Shown: piece by piece, positions 1 through 11,213 of the stretch
Position numbering within the stretch: position 1 is the stretch's first letter
How the letters are laid out: every line of letters begins with the position of its first letter
Assembly: GCA_020851555.1 (NCBI GenBank)
Contig: JADZCM010000002.1
Coordinates: 1-64,000, forward strand
Length of the DNA stretch: 64,000 nucleotides
Reading direction: 5' to 3'
From: Bryobacterales bacterium
Lineage (GTDB): Bacteria > Acidobacteriota > Terriglobia > Bryobacterales > Bryobacteraceae
Position numbers and translations under genes: made by a program
Notes under the pieces: generated by a model
Seen by the model: the letters and a program-made list of their open reading frames with translations, nothing else
Database searches by the model: none
Told to the model about the DNA's origin: nothing

Positions 1-1
1 C

Positions 2-601
2 TCCGGAATGCGCAGCGACGCCTTCGTCTCGCTCGCCGACCTCTTCCCCACGTTCCTCGCAGCCGCCGGCGCCGCCTCCCCGCCGGTGGACGGCCGCAGC
101 CTCCTGCCCATCCTCGACGGCCGGAAGCGCCCCGGCTGGGACCACATGTTCCTCGAGCGCGAGCGCCACGCCAACGTGCGGCGCGGCAACCTCTCCTACC
201 CGGTGCGCGGCATCCGCACGCGCGAGTGGCTCTACCTGCGCAACCTCGAGCCGGACCGCTGGCCCGCCGGCGACCCCGAAATGGTGTGGTCGGTCGGCCC
301 GTACGGCGACGTGGACAACTCGCCCACCAAGGCGCTGCTGCTCGACCCGGCGCGTCCCGCCGCCTGGCAGCGCCACGCCGATCTCGTCTTCGGCAAGCGT
401 CCGGCCGAAGAGCTCTACGATGTGCGGGAGGATCCGGGGCAGGTGCGCAACCTCGCGTCCGACCCGAAGCGCCGCGCGGTCCGCGAAGAGCTGTCGCGCC
501 GCGTCGATGAATGGATGCGGGCTACCGGCGACCCGCGCGCATCGGGTCCCACGAGCTCCTGGGACGCCGCGCCGTATTCCGGGCCGCGCAAGAAAGGTTA
601 G
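2..601 (+). CDS. sulfatase, C-terminal part (5' end outside window)
   Basis: The reading frame is open from the left edge, so only the last ~200 residues are present. They match the C-terminal half of a type I sulfatase of the N-sulfoglucosamine sulfohydrolase-like group: the segment LADLFPTFLAAAG followed by GRSLLPIL is the usual post-catalytic helix, and RGIRTREWLYLRNLEPDRWP with the late ELYDVREDPGQVRNLA stretch is typical of the C-terminal subdomain. The catalytic Cys/Ser signature lies upstream and cannot be checked. Sulfatases of this kind act on sulfated sugars, usually in the periplasm. Its stop codon directly abuts the stop of the convergent acyl-CoA ligase gene. The family call is firm; the substrate is unknown. 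Confidence 0.85.
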   Translation, partial: SGMRSDAFVSLADLFPTFLAAAGAASPPVDGRSLLPILDGRKRPGWDHMFLERERHANVRRGNLSYPVRGIRTREWLYLRNLEPDRWPAGDPEMVWSVGPYGDVDNSPTKALLLDPARPAAWQRHADLVFGKRPAEELYDVREDPGQVRNLASDPKRRAVREELSRRVDEWMRATGDPRASGPTSSWDAAPYSGPRKKG

Positions 602-2134
602 TTAGGCCGGCGCGCGCCGGCGCAGCTCGTTCTTGCGGATCTTGCCGGTGGCGGTGCGCGGGAGCGCGGCGAACTCGACGTGCTTGGGGCACTTGAAGTG
701 CGAGAGCCGCGCCCGGCACCATTCGATCAGCTCCGCTTCGGTCGCCTCCGCCCCCGGCTTGAGCCCGACGTACGCTTTGGGCACTTCGCCCCACTTCTCG
801 TCGGGCCAGGCGACGATGGCGGCCTCGGCCACCGCCGGGTGGTCGGCCAGGACCTTTTCCACTTCGATCGAGGAGATGTTCTCGCCGCCGGAAATCACGA
901 TGTCCTTGGCGCGGTCCCGCACCTCGATGTAGCCGTCGGGGTGCGTCACCGCGAGGTCGCCGGAGTGGAACCAGCCGCCTTCGAACGCCTGCGCGGTGGC
1001 CTCCGGGTTGCGGTAGTAGCCGGCCATCACGTTGTTGCCGCGCATCACGACTTCGCCCATCGAGGCGCCGTCGGCCGGCACGTCGCGCATCTCGTGGTCC
1101 ACCACCCGCAGCCCCGTGCCCGCGACGATGTAGGGCACGCCCTGGCGCGCTTTGAGCAGCGCGCGCCGTTCGGCCGGCTCGGCGTCCCACTCGTCCTTCC
1201 ACGCGCAGAGGGTGTGGGGGCCGTAGGTTTCGGTGAGCCCGTAGGCGTGTGCGATGTCGGCGCCGGTTGCCTCGGCCGCGCGGATCACCGCCGGCGGGGG
1301 CGGGGCGCCGGCGGTGACGATCCTGACGCGGCGGGCGAACCGCACCCCCACGCTGGCGCAGTACTGCGCCAGGGTCGCCACCACGACCGGGGCGCCGCAG
1401 AGATGGGTGACTCCCTCGGCTTCGATCAGCTCGACCGCGCGCCGCGGGTCGGGCTGCCGCAGCAGGACGTGGCGCCCGGCGGCGCCCGTTACCGCCCAGG
1501 TGAAGCACCAGCCGTTGCAGTGGAACAGGGGCAGGGTCCACAGGTAGACGGAGCGCGAGTCGAGCCCGTGCTCGAGCATCTCGCCGAGGGCGTTCAGGTA
1601 CGCGCCCCGGTGGGTGAACATGACGCCCTTGGGGAAGCCGGTGGTGCCGCTGGTGTAGTTGATGGCGAGCAGGTCGTCCTCGGCGGCCTGGTGCGCCGGC
1701 GCCGCCGCCGGGTCCGCCGCCGCGAGGAAGCCCTCGTAATCGGAGACGACGTGGCGCAGCGACGGGATTCCGTCGCGCAAGGCCTCGATGGCGGGCGCGA
1801 GGGCGGGGTCGGCGATCAACACCATGGCCTGGCAGTGGTTGAGAATCCAGGCCAGCTCGACCGCCGCCAGCCGTGTGTTGAGCATGACCAGCACCGCGCC
1901 GATGCGCATCGGCCCGAAGTGGGCTTCGAGCGCCGCCATGCCGTTGGGTGCGAGCACGGCCACCCGGTCGCCTGGCGCGACCCCGAGGCCGGCCAGAGCG
2001 GAAGCCAGCCGGGCCGCCCGCTCCGCGAACTCAGCCCAGGTGTAGCGGCGCGGCCCATCGACCGCCGCCACGCGTTCGGGGTAAACGCGGACGGTGCGGT
2101 CCAGCAGGTCGAGCGGAGTGAGCGGCGAGTTCAT
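602..2134 (-). CDS. AMP-dependent acyl-CoA ligase
   Basis: A complete 510-residue ANL-superfamily enzyme that would activate a carboxylic acid to an acyl-adenylate and then an acyl-CoA. The phosphate-binding motif YTSGTTGFPKGV is near residue 160, the LPLFHCNGWCFTW segment near 203 is typical of the DmdB/plant AAE-like subgroup, the adenylate motif AYGLTETYG is near 295, and the C-terminal catalytic lysine sits in PRTATGKIRKNELRRR. Length is normal. The exact acid (medium-chain, methylmercaptopropionate-like or aromatic) cannot be read from the sequence. It converges with the sulfatase and is 37 bp downstream of the secreted hypothetical on the same strand, so the two may be co-transcribed. 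Confidence 0.9.
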   Translation of the reverse strand: MNSPLTPLDLLDRTVRVYPERVAAVDGPRRYTWAEFAERAARLASALAGLGVAPGDRVAVLAPNGMAALEAHFGPMRIGAVLVMLNTRLAAVELAWILNHCQAMVLIADPALAPAIEALRDGIPSLRHVVSDYEGFLAAADPAAAPAHQAAEDDLLAINYTSGTTGFPKGVMFTHRGAYLNALGEMLEHGLDSRSVYLWTLPLFHCNGWCFTWAVTGAAGRHVLLRQPDPRRAVELIEAEGVTHLCGAPVVVATLAQYCASVGVRFARRVRIVTAGAPPPPAVIRAAEATGADIAHAYGLTETYGPHTLCAWKDEWDAEPAERRALLKARQGVPYIVAGTGLRVVDHEMRDVPADGASMGEVVMRGNNVMAGYYRNPEATAQAFEGGWFHSGDLAVTHPDGYIEVRDRAKDIVISGGENISSIEVEKVLADHPAVAEAAIVAWPDEKWGEVPKAYVGLKPGAEATEAELIEWCRARLSHFKCPKHVEFAALPRTATGKIRKNELRRRAPA

Positions 2135-2171
2135 GGAGCACGATTGTACTCCAGCCGCGTGCCGCCGCGCC

Positions 2172-2810
2172 TCAGGCGTCCGTCTTGCCGACCACGATCA
2201 GGGCGATGGCGGTATCGCCGATCTTCACCGAGAGCGTCCAGTCGTTCTCACCCTCTTTCACCAGCGCCGGGGCTCCGGCTCCCGCCGGCGGCGACTCGAG
2301 GCTGAGGACCGCGGGGTGCGGCGTGCCGGAAGCCTTGCGGCTCAGGTTCATCAGCGGATCGAAGGCGGGCGTCTCGTTCACGCCCGGGTCGGCCGCAACC
2401 GGTGTGAGCAGGGCGAAGTCGCGCTGCGGCGCGATGCCCTGGTGATCGCCGTTGATCGGGTATTGCGAATAGCGGAGGGTGTAGACGCCCGGCTTGATGG
2501 TCTGGCCGCGGCGGTCGGCGCCGGGTCCGGGAAAGCGGATGACGCCGATCAGCGCGCCGTGCGGGATTGCGGGAAACGACACCGCGTCCTCGGTGCTCTT
2601 CGGACCGGACGGCAGAGACGTGCGGAACCAGACTTCACAGAAAGCGCCGCTCGAACCGGCGACTTTGTGCCCGTCCTTCTGTAAAACCGCGGCGATCGCG
2701 GAGGGCAATTCCGATGGGGGAGCGCCGGCGGGCTCCAGTTTGTATTGCGCGAACGCGGAGACGGACGAGACGAGCAGGGTGACGGCGGCGAGCGCCGGAC
2801 AGCGATTCAT
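2172..2810 (-). CDS. secreted hypothetical protein
   Basis: A 212-residue protein with a clear Sec signal peptide (basic NR, hydrophobic ALAAVTLLVSSVSAF, cleavage near FAQ at residue 22). The mature part has no membrane segment and looks beta-rich, with WTLSVKIGDTAIALIVVGK at the C-terminus; the only cysteine after the signal is in FCEVWF. I do not recognise a characterised family. A segment resembling LRYSQYPINGDHQG recalls periplasmic DUF2911-like proteins, but this is only a resemblance. It begins at ATG 2810 and ends just upstream of the ligase gene start. Confidence 0.75.
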   Translation of the reverse strand: MNRCPALAAVTLLVSSVSAFAQYKLEPAGAPPSELPSAIAAVLQKDGHKVAGSSGAFCEVWFRTSLPSGPKSTEDAVSFPAIPHGALIGVIRFPGPGADRRGQTIKPGVYTLRYSQYPINGDHQGIAPQRDFALLTPVAADPGVNETPAFDPLMNLSRKASGTPHPAVLSLESPPAGAGAPALVKEGENDWTLSVKIGDTAIALIVVGKTDA

Positions 2811-2823
2811 GCTGGATTAGATG

Positions 2824-2852
2824 TGCGCCGGGGCAATTCGATTGCGCCGGGG
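2824..2852. repeat. short direct repeat, 10 bp twice
   Basis: The decamer TGCGCCGGGG occurs at 2824-2833 and 2843-2852, a 19-bp period, in the short space between the secreted hypothetical gene and tRNA-Gly. It could be a binding site or chance in GC-rich DNA; nothing else supports a role. Confidence 0.3.
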
Positions 2853-2881
2853 AAAGGCCTGTGAGAATCGTATGTGAGGTA

Positions 2882-2957
2882 TGGAGCGGGAGACGGGATT
2901 CGAACCCGCGACATCGACCTTGGCAAGGTCGCACTCTACCAGCTGAGTTACTCCCGC
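2882..2957 (-). tRNA. tRNA-Gly (anticodon GCC)
   Basis: The minus strand folds as a 76-nt cloverleaf: acceptor arm GCGGGAG/CTCCCGC, D arm with CTCAGCTGGTAGAG, anticodon loop CTTGCCAAG with GCC at 2922-2924, T arm with GGTTCGAATCC, discriminator U, and an encoded CCA at 2882-2884. It is transcribed away from dnaA and forms the left border of the origin region. Confidence 0.97.
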
Positions 2958-3045
2958 TCAGCGAGGAAACCCCATTTTCGCCCAGAACAATCCCACTGTC
3001 AAACGTTCCCGCAAACATGTTGATAAAGAAAGAGTTAGAAACTTG

Positions 3046-3073
3046 TTGGAATTGCGTTTCGCTGTGGTATGCT
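3046..3073 (+). promoter_or_regulatory. candidate dnaA promoter
   Basis: TTGGAA at 3046-3051 and TATGCT at 3068-3073 are separated by 16 bp, with an extended -10 TGG directly before the hexamer. The start point would be near 3080, giving a leader of about 140 nt that contains two DnaA boxes, so DnaA could repress its own transcription here. Confidence 0.5.
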
Positions 3074-3177
3074 ACTGTCTCGTCGGGTCTGGCACGACCC
3101 CGAGGAATAGCAGCCGGGCAGGTTGTCCGGCGGCTGTCGGCACAAACTTCATACCGGCGCCGCTTCTCCAACGCGAC

Positions 3178-3198
3178 TGTGGAAAACGCTGTGGAAAA
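3178..3198 (-). promoter_or_regulatory. tandem DnaA boxes in the dnaA leader
   Basis: TGTGGAAAA occurs twice, at 3178-3186 and 3190-3198; read on the minus strand both are TTTTCCACA, a full match to the relaxed DnaA box TTWTNCACA. The sites are in the same orientation, 12 bp apart, and end 21 bp before the dnaA start codon. Confidence 0.75.
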
Positions 3199-3219
3199 TA
3201 GACGCCCGCAGTACGCGCT

Positions 3220-4533
3220 GTGATGACCATCATGAATTACTGGGACCAGATACGCACTTTTTTGAAGTCGAAAGTGAGCGCCGAAAGCTTCGACAACTGG
3301 CTCGCGGGCACGAATTTCGTGGAGAACGTGGGAGACACCCTGGTGGTGTCGGTCCCGGACAGGGAAACCCGGACGTGGCTGGAAAGCGAGTATTCGCCGC
3401 TGGTACAGAACGCGCTGCATGAACTCCGGCTGCCGGTGAAGCGGATCACATATGAGCCGCCCGTCGCAGGCGCCAGGGCTCCGCTCCCGGTCGAGGGAGC
3501 CGAGCCGGATTCTCCGGCTTCGCAGCTGAACGCGAAGTTCACGTTCGAAAAGTTCGTCGTGGGAGCCTGCAACCAGTTTGCCCACGCCGCCGCGCAGTCG
3601 GTGGCGACCAACCCGTCCCGCAGCTACAATCCCCTGTTCCTGTACGGCGGGGTGGGGATGGGGAAGACGCACCTGATGCACGCCATCGGACGGCGCCTGA
3701 TGGACCGGTTCGCCGGCATGCGGATCATTTACACCTCGAGCGAGCGTTTCATGAACGAAATGATCTCGTGCATCCGGACCGACCGCATGCAGCACTTCCA
3801 CCACCGCTACCGGGAAGCCGACGTGCTGCTGGTGGACGACATCCAGCTTCTCGGGAACAAGGAGCGGACGCAGGAGGAGTTCTTTCACACCTTCAACGAG
3901 CTGCACGACCATCAGAAGCAGATCGTGATTTCGAGCGACGCGCCGCCCAAGGACATCCCGGGACTGCTCGAGCGCCTTCGGTCGCGCTTCGAATGGGGTC
4001 TGCTGGCGGACATTCAGCCTCCCGACCTCGAAACCAAAATGGCGATCCTCGACAAGAAAGCGGAGGCCGAGGGGATCGCGCTGCCGGACGATGTGCGGTC
4101 GTTCATGGCGTCCAAGACCAAGAGCAACGTCCGCGAACTGGAGGGCGCCCTGGTCAAACTGATGGCCTACTCGTCGCTCACCGGCGCCCCGATCACGCTC
4201 ACCATGGCGCAGCAGGTTCTCCGCCACCTGGTCCACGCGCAGGACCGGCGGGTGACTATCGATTCGATCCAGAAGGCGGTCGCCGAGCGTTTCACGCTCA
4301 AGCAGGCGCAGCTCAAGGAAAAGAGCAACACGCACAAGATCGTCTATCCGCGGCAGGTTGCGATGTACCTGGTCAAGGAACTGACCGACGCCTCGCTGCC
4401 CGAGATCGGGCGGGCTTTCGGCGGCAAGCATCACACAACCGTCATCCACTCGATTTCCAAGATCGAGCGGGAACGGCATTCCGATCCGGATTTGAACCGG
4501 CTCCTGCACAACCTCATCGACTCATTGCAATGA
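3220..4533 (+). CDS. dnaA: chromosomal replication initiator DnaA
   Basis: DnaA binds DnaA boxes as an ATP complex, opens the origin and loads the helicase. All domains are visible: N-terminal helicase-interaction domain (about residues 1-80), a short linker, the AAA+ core with Walker A GGVGMGKTHL near 143 and Walker B LLVDDIQLLG near 203, and the C-terminal DNA-binding domain with EIGRAFGGKHHTTVIHS near 395. Length, 437 residues, is normal. The first possible start is GTG 3220; ATG 3223 and ATG 3232 follow in frame and none has a strong ribosome site, so the exact start is uncertain by four codons. dnaN and gyrB follow in the same direction. Confidence 0.98.
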   Translation: MMTIMNYWDQIRTFLKSKVSAESFDNWLAGTNFVENVGDTLVVSVPDRETRTWLESEYSPLVQNALHELRLPVKRITYEPPVAGARAPLPVEGAEPDSPASQLNAKFTFEKFVVGACNQFAHAAAQSVATNPSRSYNPLFLYGGVGMGKTHLMHAIGRRLMDRFAGMRIIYTSSERFMNEMISCIRTDRMQHFHHRYREADVLLVDDIQLLGNKERTQEEFFHTFNELHDHQKQIVISSDAPPKDIPGLLERLRSRFEWGLLADIQPPDLETKMAILDKKAEAEGIALPDDVRSFMASKTKSNVRELEGALVKLMAYSSLTGAPITLTMAQQVLRHLVHAQDRRVTIDSIQKAVAERFTLKQAQLKEKSNTHKIVYPRQVAMYLVKELTDASLPEIGRAFGGKHHTTVIHSISKIERERHSDPDLNRLLHNLIDSLQ

Positions 4534-4765
4534 ACTTAGAGCGATTTCAACAGGCGCCCCAGGACAGGGCTTCTGGGAATCTGTGTAAAAAGCGTGACAG
4601 CGCCGGTTGCACACTCTCCATGCGACCGCTTTGCACAGCGAAGGATAGCGGAAAGTAGTTGAGTTTAGTATAATTTAGGTAGCCTTCAACATTTGCACAG
4701 GCCCGATGAATACGGTTCTCATAGGGCATATGGATATACCTGGAAGCAGATAGGAGCTGCGGCAG
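4534..4765. promoter_or_regulatory. dnaA-dnaN intergenic region with DnaA-box-like sites
   Basis: A 232-bp spacer. A full match to TTWTNCACA (TTTTACACA, minus strand) is at 4582-4590, and two one-mismatch sites are at 4629-4637 (CTTTGCACA) and 4691-4699 (ATTTGCACA). They flank the dnaN -10 element. Such boxes may belong to the origin or regulate dnaN. No gene is visible in the spacer. Confidence 0.5.
4669..4674 (+). promoter_or_regulatory. candidate dnaN -10 element
   Basis: A perfect TATAAT in a locally AT-rich stretch, 91 bp before dnaN. No good -35 hexamer sits 16-18 bp upstream (the position reads TAGCGG), so activity may depend on other contacts. Confidence 0.4.
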
Positions 4766-5884
4766 ATGGAATTCACCGTCAACAAGTCCGACCTCGTACG
4801 CGAACTGAGCTTGTCGCAAGGGGTGGTGGAGAAGAAGACCACCATCCCGATCCTGTCCAACGTGCTGCTCGAGGCTGCGGACGACCGGATCAGCCTGACT
4901 GCCACCGACCTGGAGTTGGGGATACGCTGCTCCTGTCCGGCGAAGGTGAAGAAGGAAGGCTCCGGCACGGTGCCGGCGCGCAAACTGCTCGATTACGTCC
5001 GCCTGCTGCCCGAAGGCGAACTGACCATGAAGTTCCTGGAGAACCACTGGGCGAACATCACCTGCGGACGGTCGCGAACGCGCATTGCCGGAATGTCGCG
5101 GGAGAGTTTTCCCGAACTTCCCGCTATGCCGGAGACGATTGCGGAGCTGCCGGTGAAGGCGCTCGCGTCGATGATCTCGCGCACCGGCTTCGCGATCTCT
5201 CTCGAGGAGTCGCGCTTCACGCTGAACGGCGCGCTGCTCGTGCTGCGGCCGCAGGGCATGACGATGGTGGCCACCGACGGCCACCGGCTGGCATACGTCG
5301 ATGCGGCGCCGGGGGAAGCGGCGGGAATCGAGAGATCGTTCCGTGCGCTGATTCCCAAGAAGGCGATGGCCGAGATCTCGAAGCTCTCCGACGACGCGGG
5401 GCCGGAAGGCAAAGCCATCTTCGGTGGCGACGACAATCACCTGTTCTTCCAGATCGGCCACCGCCTGCTAATCACCCGCAAGCTGACCGGCAACTTCCCG
5501 GACTACGAGCGCGTGCTGCCCAAGGACCACAACCTGGTGGCCACGCTGCAGCGCGACGAGATCCGCTCCGCCATCGAGCGTGTGGCGCAATTCGCCGACG
5601 AGCGTTCGCGGGCCATCCGGGTCCAGTTCACCGCCGGGGAAGTGCGCATCTTCGCCTCGTCGGTCGAGATGGGGGAGAGCGAGGAGAACGTGCCCAGCCA
5701 GTATGAGGGGCCGGATCTCGAGATCGGGTTCAACGCCCAGTACCTGCTCGATTTCCTGCGCGCCATCCAGAACGATCAGGTCGCGTTCGAATTGAAGGAC
5801 CAGAAGAGCGCCGGCGAATTGAAGCCGGCCGGCGACGGCGTGGTGGGCGAGTATCGCTACGTCGTGATGCCGATGCGCATCTGA
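4766..5884 (+). CDS. dnaN: DNA polymerase III sliding clamp (beta subunit)
   Basis: A 372-residue protein with the three repeated clamp domains of the beta subunit (about 1-120, 130-250 and 255-372). It opens with MEFTVNKSDLVRELSLSQGVVEKK-type sequence and ends with YRYVVMPMRI, the usual C-terminal strand that forms part of the protein-binding cleft. The dimer encircles DNA and tethers the polymerase, whose alpha subunit is encoded at 56616-60083. A GGAG ribosome site lies about 10 bases before ATG 4766. gyrB follows after 58 bp. Confidence 0.98.
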   Translation: MEFTVNKSDLVRELSLSQGVVEKKTTIPILSNVLLEAADDRISLTATDLELGIRCSCPAKVKKEGSGTVPARKLLDYVRLLPEGELTMKFLENHWANITCGRSRTRIAGMSRESFPELPAMPETIAELPVKALASMISRTGFAISLEESRFTLNGALLVLRPQGMTMVATDGHRLAYVDAAPGEAAGIERSFRALIPKKAMAEISKLSDDAGPEGKAIFGGDDNHLFFQIGHRLLITRKLTGNFPDYERVLPKDHNLVATLQRDEIRSAIERVAQFADERSRAIRVQFTAGEVRIFASSVEMGESEENVPSQYEGPDLEIGFNAQYLLDFLRAIQNDQVAFELKDQKSAGELKPAGDGVVGEYRYVVMPMRI

Positions 5885-5936
5885 CCGGCGCTTCGTAAGA
5901 GCAGCCGTCGCTGACCGGCGCCGGCTGGAGACATAA

Positions 5937-8384
<2,448 letters not shown>

Positions 8385-8471
8385 GCTTCCGGGCGGTGCA
8401 GCCCGGGCGTTGGTAAACGTCTCGTGATCCGCGCTGAGTCCGGCGCGGGCGTAAACCGGGAGAGCCGAACC

Positions 8472-9746
8472 ATGACAACCAACCGGCGTACATTCGCCTC
8501 TGCCGCACTGGGTGGAGGCCTGGCCTCATTGCCGCTGGCCGCCTCCCAAAGCGGCTCCTCACAGGCCGCCAGAGCGCGCTACGACAGGCTCGGCGAGGTT
8601 CTGAGACAGCCCGTATTGAAAAGACAGCTCTTCCCAGAGCCGGTCGTCATCGAGACGCTTGAATTGCTGCGCCTGGGCGGCAGTTTCCTGTGCAGGGTGC
8701 GTTCCCGCGACGGCGCCGAAGGGATCTCCGTCGGCCACAACGGCATGCGCACGCTCTACCCCATCTTCCTTCAGAACCTCAGGCCTTTCTTCATTGGAAA
8801 AGATGCCCGGGAGCTGGACCTGATTCTGGAGAGGGTCTACGTCTACGAATTCAACTTCCGCTACAACGGTATGGCTCTCGGCCTGCCGCTGGCAACGATC
8901 GAGTTCGCCATCCTTGACATGCTGGGCCGCATCGCCGGCCGCCCGGTGGGGCAGTTGATCGGGGAGATCCACAACCCCGAGGTCGGGGTGTACGTGGCCA
9001 CGGAATTCCGTGAGCGGCCGGTGGAGGAATCCATCGAACTCATCAAGCAAGCGGTCGCCGAGTACCCGGAGGCGCACGCGCTGAAGATCAAGATCGGCGG
9101 CCTGATGTTCATGACCACCGACATGTACGCGGCGGGTCCCCCGGGAAGAACCGAGAAGATCATCCCGCTGGTCCGCAAAACCTTCGGCGACCGGATGGCG
9201 CTTTACGCCGATTCGAACAGCTTCTATTCGGTCCCGGAGGCCATCCGCGTCGGAAGGCTGCTGGAGGAGTACAAGTACCGGTATTTCGAAGAGCCGGTGA
9301 TGTTCGACCACCTCGAGGAGATCAAGCAGGTCGCCGACGCCCTGACCATTCCGATTGCCAACGGCGAGCAGGACTACGGCTTCTACGGATTCCGCTGGCT
9401 GCTCGCCAACGACGGCCTGGAGATCGTGCAGCCGGACAACTACTACTTCGGCGGGCTGATCCGGTCGATGAAGGTCGCCCGCATGGCCGCGGCTTTCGGA
9501 AAGAGCATCATTCCGCACATGTCGGGCGGCGGGCTCGGGTACCTCTACAACATTCACTTCGTATCGGCGGCGCCCAACGCCGGGGAGCACCACGAGTTCA
9601 AGGGCCTGGGCACCAACGTCAGGTTCGAGTGCAAGACTTCTCCGCTGAAAGTCGTCAACGGAAAGATCAAGGTGCCGACGGGCCCGGGCTTCGGCGTCGA
9701 TTTCGACCCGGACTGGGCCGGGAAACACCAGCCCGTGACACTGTGA
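8472..9746 (+). CDS. exported enolase-superfamily enzyme (mandelate racemase/muconate lactonizing type)
   Basis: A 424-residue protein from ATG 8472, chosen because GGGAG lies 9 bases upstream; an in-frame GTG at 8424 would add 16 non-signal residues. It begins with a twin-arginine signal ([19 protein letters not shown]). The mature enzyme has the barrel residues of the superfamily: LKIKIGG near 203 (KxK base), YADSN near 245 and FEEP near 272 and NGEQ near 297 (metal ligands), and IIPHMSGG near 346 (histidine base). Such enzymes abstract a proton alpha to a carboxylate, as racemases or acid-sugar dehydratases. Export is unusual for this family and suggests extracellular substrate processing. 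The substrate is unknown. It is convergent with the next gene. Confidence 0.85.
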   Translation: MTTNRRTFASAALGGGLASLPLAASQSGSSQAARARYDRLGEVLRQPVLKRQLFPEPVVIETLELLRLGGSFLCRVRSRDGAEGISVGHNGMRTLYPIFLQNLRPFFIGKDARELDLILERVYVYEFNFRYNGMALGLPLATIEFAILDMLGRIAGRPVGQLIGEIHNPEVGVYVATEFRERPVEESIELIKQAVAEYPEAHALKIKIGGLMFMTTDMYAAGPPGRTEKIIPLVRKTFGDRMALYADSNSFYSVPEAIRVGRLLEEYKYRYFEEPVMFDHLEEIKQVADALTIPIANGEQDYGFYGFRWLLANDGLEIVQPDNYYFGGLIRSMKVARMAAAFGKSIIPHMSGGGLGYLYNIHFVSAAPNAGEHHEFKGLGTNVRFECKTSPLKVVNGKIKVPTGPGFGVDFDPDWAGKHQPVTL

Positions 9747-9768
9747 CCGGGCCGGCCGTGCACGACGG

Positions 9769-11037
9769 CTACGAGCGCACCAGGCGGAAGCGGCTGATCT
9801 CCGGCGGGCAGTTGATCCGGACGGGAACGCCCAGGTAGCCAAGGCCGCGATTGACGTACAGGCTGCACCCGCGCTCTTGAAACAATCCCCCAGGGTAGAT
9901 GAACCGTGAGGAGAAGAGCCCTTCGGGGACGCCGTCCCGCTTTCGGAAGACCACCTGGCCGCCGCCGTGGGTATGTCCCGCCAGTGTCAGTCCGATCTGA
10001 AAAGGAGGGACTGCGGTGAAGGTGTCGGGATGGTGGACCAGAAGCAGGCGGGGAATCCCGGCTTCGGCCCGCCGGGAGAGGGCGTCGAGCTTTGAGCGCG
10101 TTTCCGCGGGCCGGTACTGGTAGAAGTTCCTGCTCCCGAGCGGGTTAACCCAGTCCAGGCCCAGCACGGCGAGGCGGTCCCCGCCCGTTCCGAGATACGC
10201 CACCCCGTTGCGCAGCGTGCGGACGCCAACCGTCTCGAGTCCCCGGACGATGTTCTCCCCGCCGCTCCACTCCCCGCGGGATCCGCGGGGATCCGAAGTG
10301 AGGTCATGGTTGCCGAGAACGGCCAGGACTCCCTGGGACGACCGCAAGCCGCGAAGCCCGGCGACGAGATCCGGAAGGTCGTTCACGCTACGGTCGATCA
10401 GATCACCCGTAAGCACCACCAGGTCCGCCCGGAGTTGGTTCACCAGGCTGACCCAACGCTCGACCTCCCGCTGCCTGACATAGGGGCCCACGTGCAAGTC
10501 GGTGAGGTGCGCGATGGTGAGGCCATCCAACGCACGCGGGAGACCAGCCATCGGTATGGCCATTTCAGGTGAGACATCCACTTCATCGAAAGAACGAAGC
10601 AGTACGAACGCCGTCGCCCCGTAGGCCGCCGGAACCAGCAGCCCTGCCCCGCCCGCAAGCAGGCTCCTCCGGGAAGGGGCGTTGGACCGGGTTCTGTGCG
10701 CAAGCCTGCCGGCGGCTTTGACGGTGGCCCACAGGACGTACGCCGGGGCCAGAATCAGCGTGCAGAGCAAAGCCGTGATGAACCAGGCCAGCGAAGGTTG
10801 AAACAGCGCACGCAGCGTCACGGATGGCAGGGAGGTGAAGACGTAGACCTCGGCCGAACGCACCCAGAAGATCACGAGCGGGAGGTTGAGCGCGAGGATG
10901 GCGAGGACCGCGGCAGCCAGCGCCGACCTCCGGCGCGCTTTGGGAACCCAGACACGAATCGCCCGGCTCACCGCGATCAGGGGGAGAACACTCAGCAGGA
11001 GCAGGGCGCAGGTGAAGGAGGCGCGGATTGTTCCCAT
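9769..11037 (-). CDS. membrane-anchored metallophosphoesterase (YaeI/calcineurin-like)
   Basis: Four hydrophobic segments (about residues 8-25, 40-58, 83-103 and 124-146, the last preceded by a twin arginine) anchor a C-terminal calcineurin-like domain. Metal ligands are seen in LTDLHVGP near 178, GDLIDR near 211, GNHD near 242, VHHPD and AGHTHGGG. E. coli YaeI and relatives cleave phosphodiesters or UDP-sugar lipids at the membrane; the substrate here is not known. A TTG at 11088 could extend the protein by 17 residues, but these are polar and non-conserved in style, so ATG 11037 is preferred although its ribosome site is weak. It is divergent from the TetR gene. Confidence 0.88.
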   Translation of the reverse strand: MGTIRASFTCALLLLSVLPLIAVSRAIRVWVPKARRRSALAAAVLAILALNLPLVIFWVRSAEVYVFTSLPSVTLRALFQPSLAWFITALLCTLILAPAYVLWATVKAAGRLAHRTRSNAPSRRSLLAGGAGLLVPAAYGATAFVLLRSFDEVDVSPEMAIPMAGLPRALDGLTIAHLTDLHVGPYVRQREVERWVSLVNQLRADLVVLTGDLIDRSVNDLPDLVAGLRGLRSSQGVLAVLGNHDLTSDPRGSRGEWSGGENIVRGLETVGVRTLRNGVAYLGTGGDRLAVLGLDWVNPLGSRNFYQYRPAETRSKLDALSRRAEAGIPRLLLVHHPDTFTAVPPFQIGLTLAGHTHGGGQVVFRKRDGVPEGLFSSRFIYPGGLFQERGCSLYVNRGLGYLGVPVRINCPPEISRFRLVRS

Positions 11038-11172
11038 AGGCCAAAGGCTCGGGCGCCGGCCCGGACGGAACGCCTCCTCAGCGGCCAAAACCGGGCGGCG
11101 CTCCTCAGGTCGGCTCTCTCTCCAGCTTACAGGGAGTCAGGTTCTTTGTGGAAGAGGGCTGGATAAATACTC

Positions 11173-11201
11173 TTGACATGAATGTGTGTCAATCGTATAC
11201 T
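11173..11201 (+). promoter_or_regulatory. strong promoter with overlapping palindrome before the efflux operon
   Basis: A perfect -35 TTGACA (11173-11178) and a -10 TATACT (11196-11201) with the ideal 17-bp spacing. The -35 is the left arm of an inverted repeat, TTGACA at 11173-11178 and TGTCAA at 11187-11192, an obvious candidate operator for the TetR protein encoded next. A smaller repeat ATCG/CGAT spans the -10. Transcription would start near 11208, only about six bases before the ATG. Confidence 0.8.
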
Positions 11202-11213
11202 TAAAACGATCAC

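Larger units (their letters stand above)
2958..3219. other. probable replication-origin region upstream of dnaA
   Basis: A 262-bp gene-free stretch between tRNA-Gly and dnaA. It holds an A-rich stretch (about 3011-3050) that could unwind, a DnaA-box-like site at 3018-3026 (TTATCAACA on the minus strand, one mismatch to TTATCCACA), and two closely spaced boxes next to the dnaA start. The gene order tRNA, dnaA, dnaN, gyrB is the classical origin neighbourhood. Further boxes lie behind dnaA, so the origin may be split. Strand-composition skew was not computed; it would be the decisive test. Confidence 0.65.

Noticed and set aside
680..2305. Long plus-strand frame across the acyl-CoA ligase
   Set aside because: The ligase motifs are all on the minus strand, and this frame is rich in Arg, Gly and Val with no motif.
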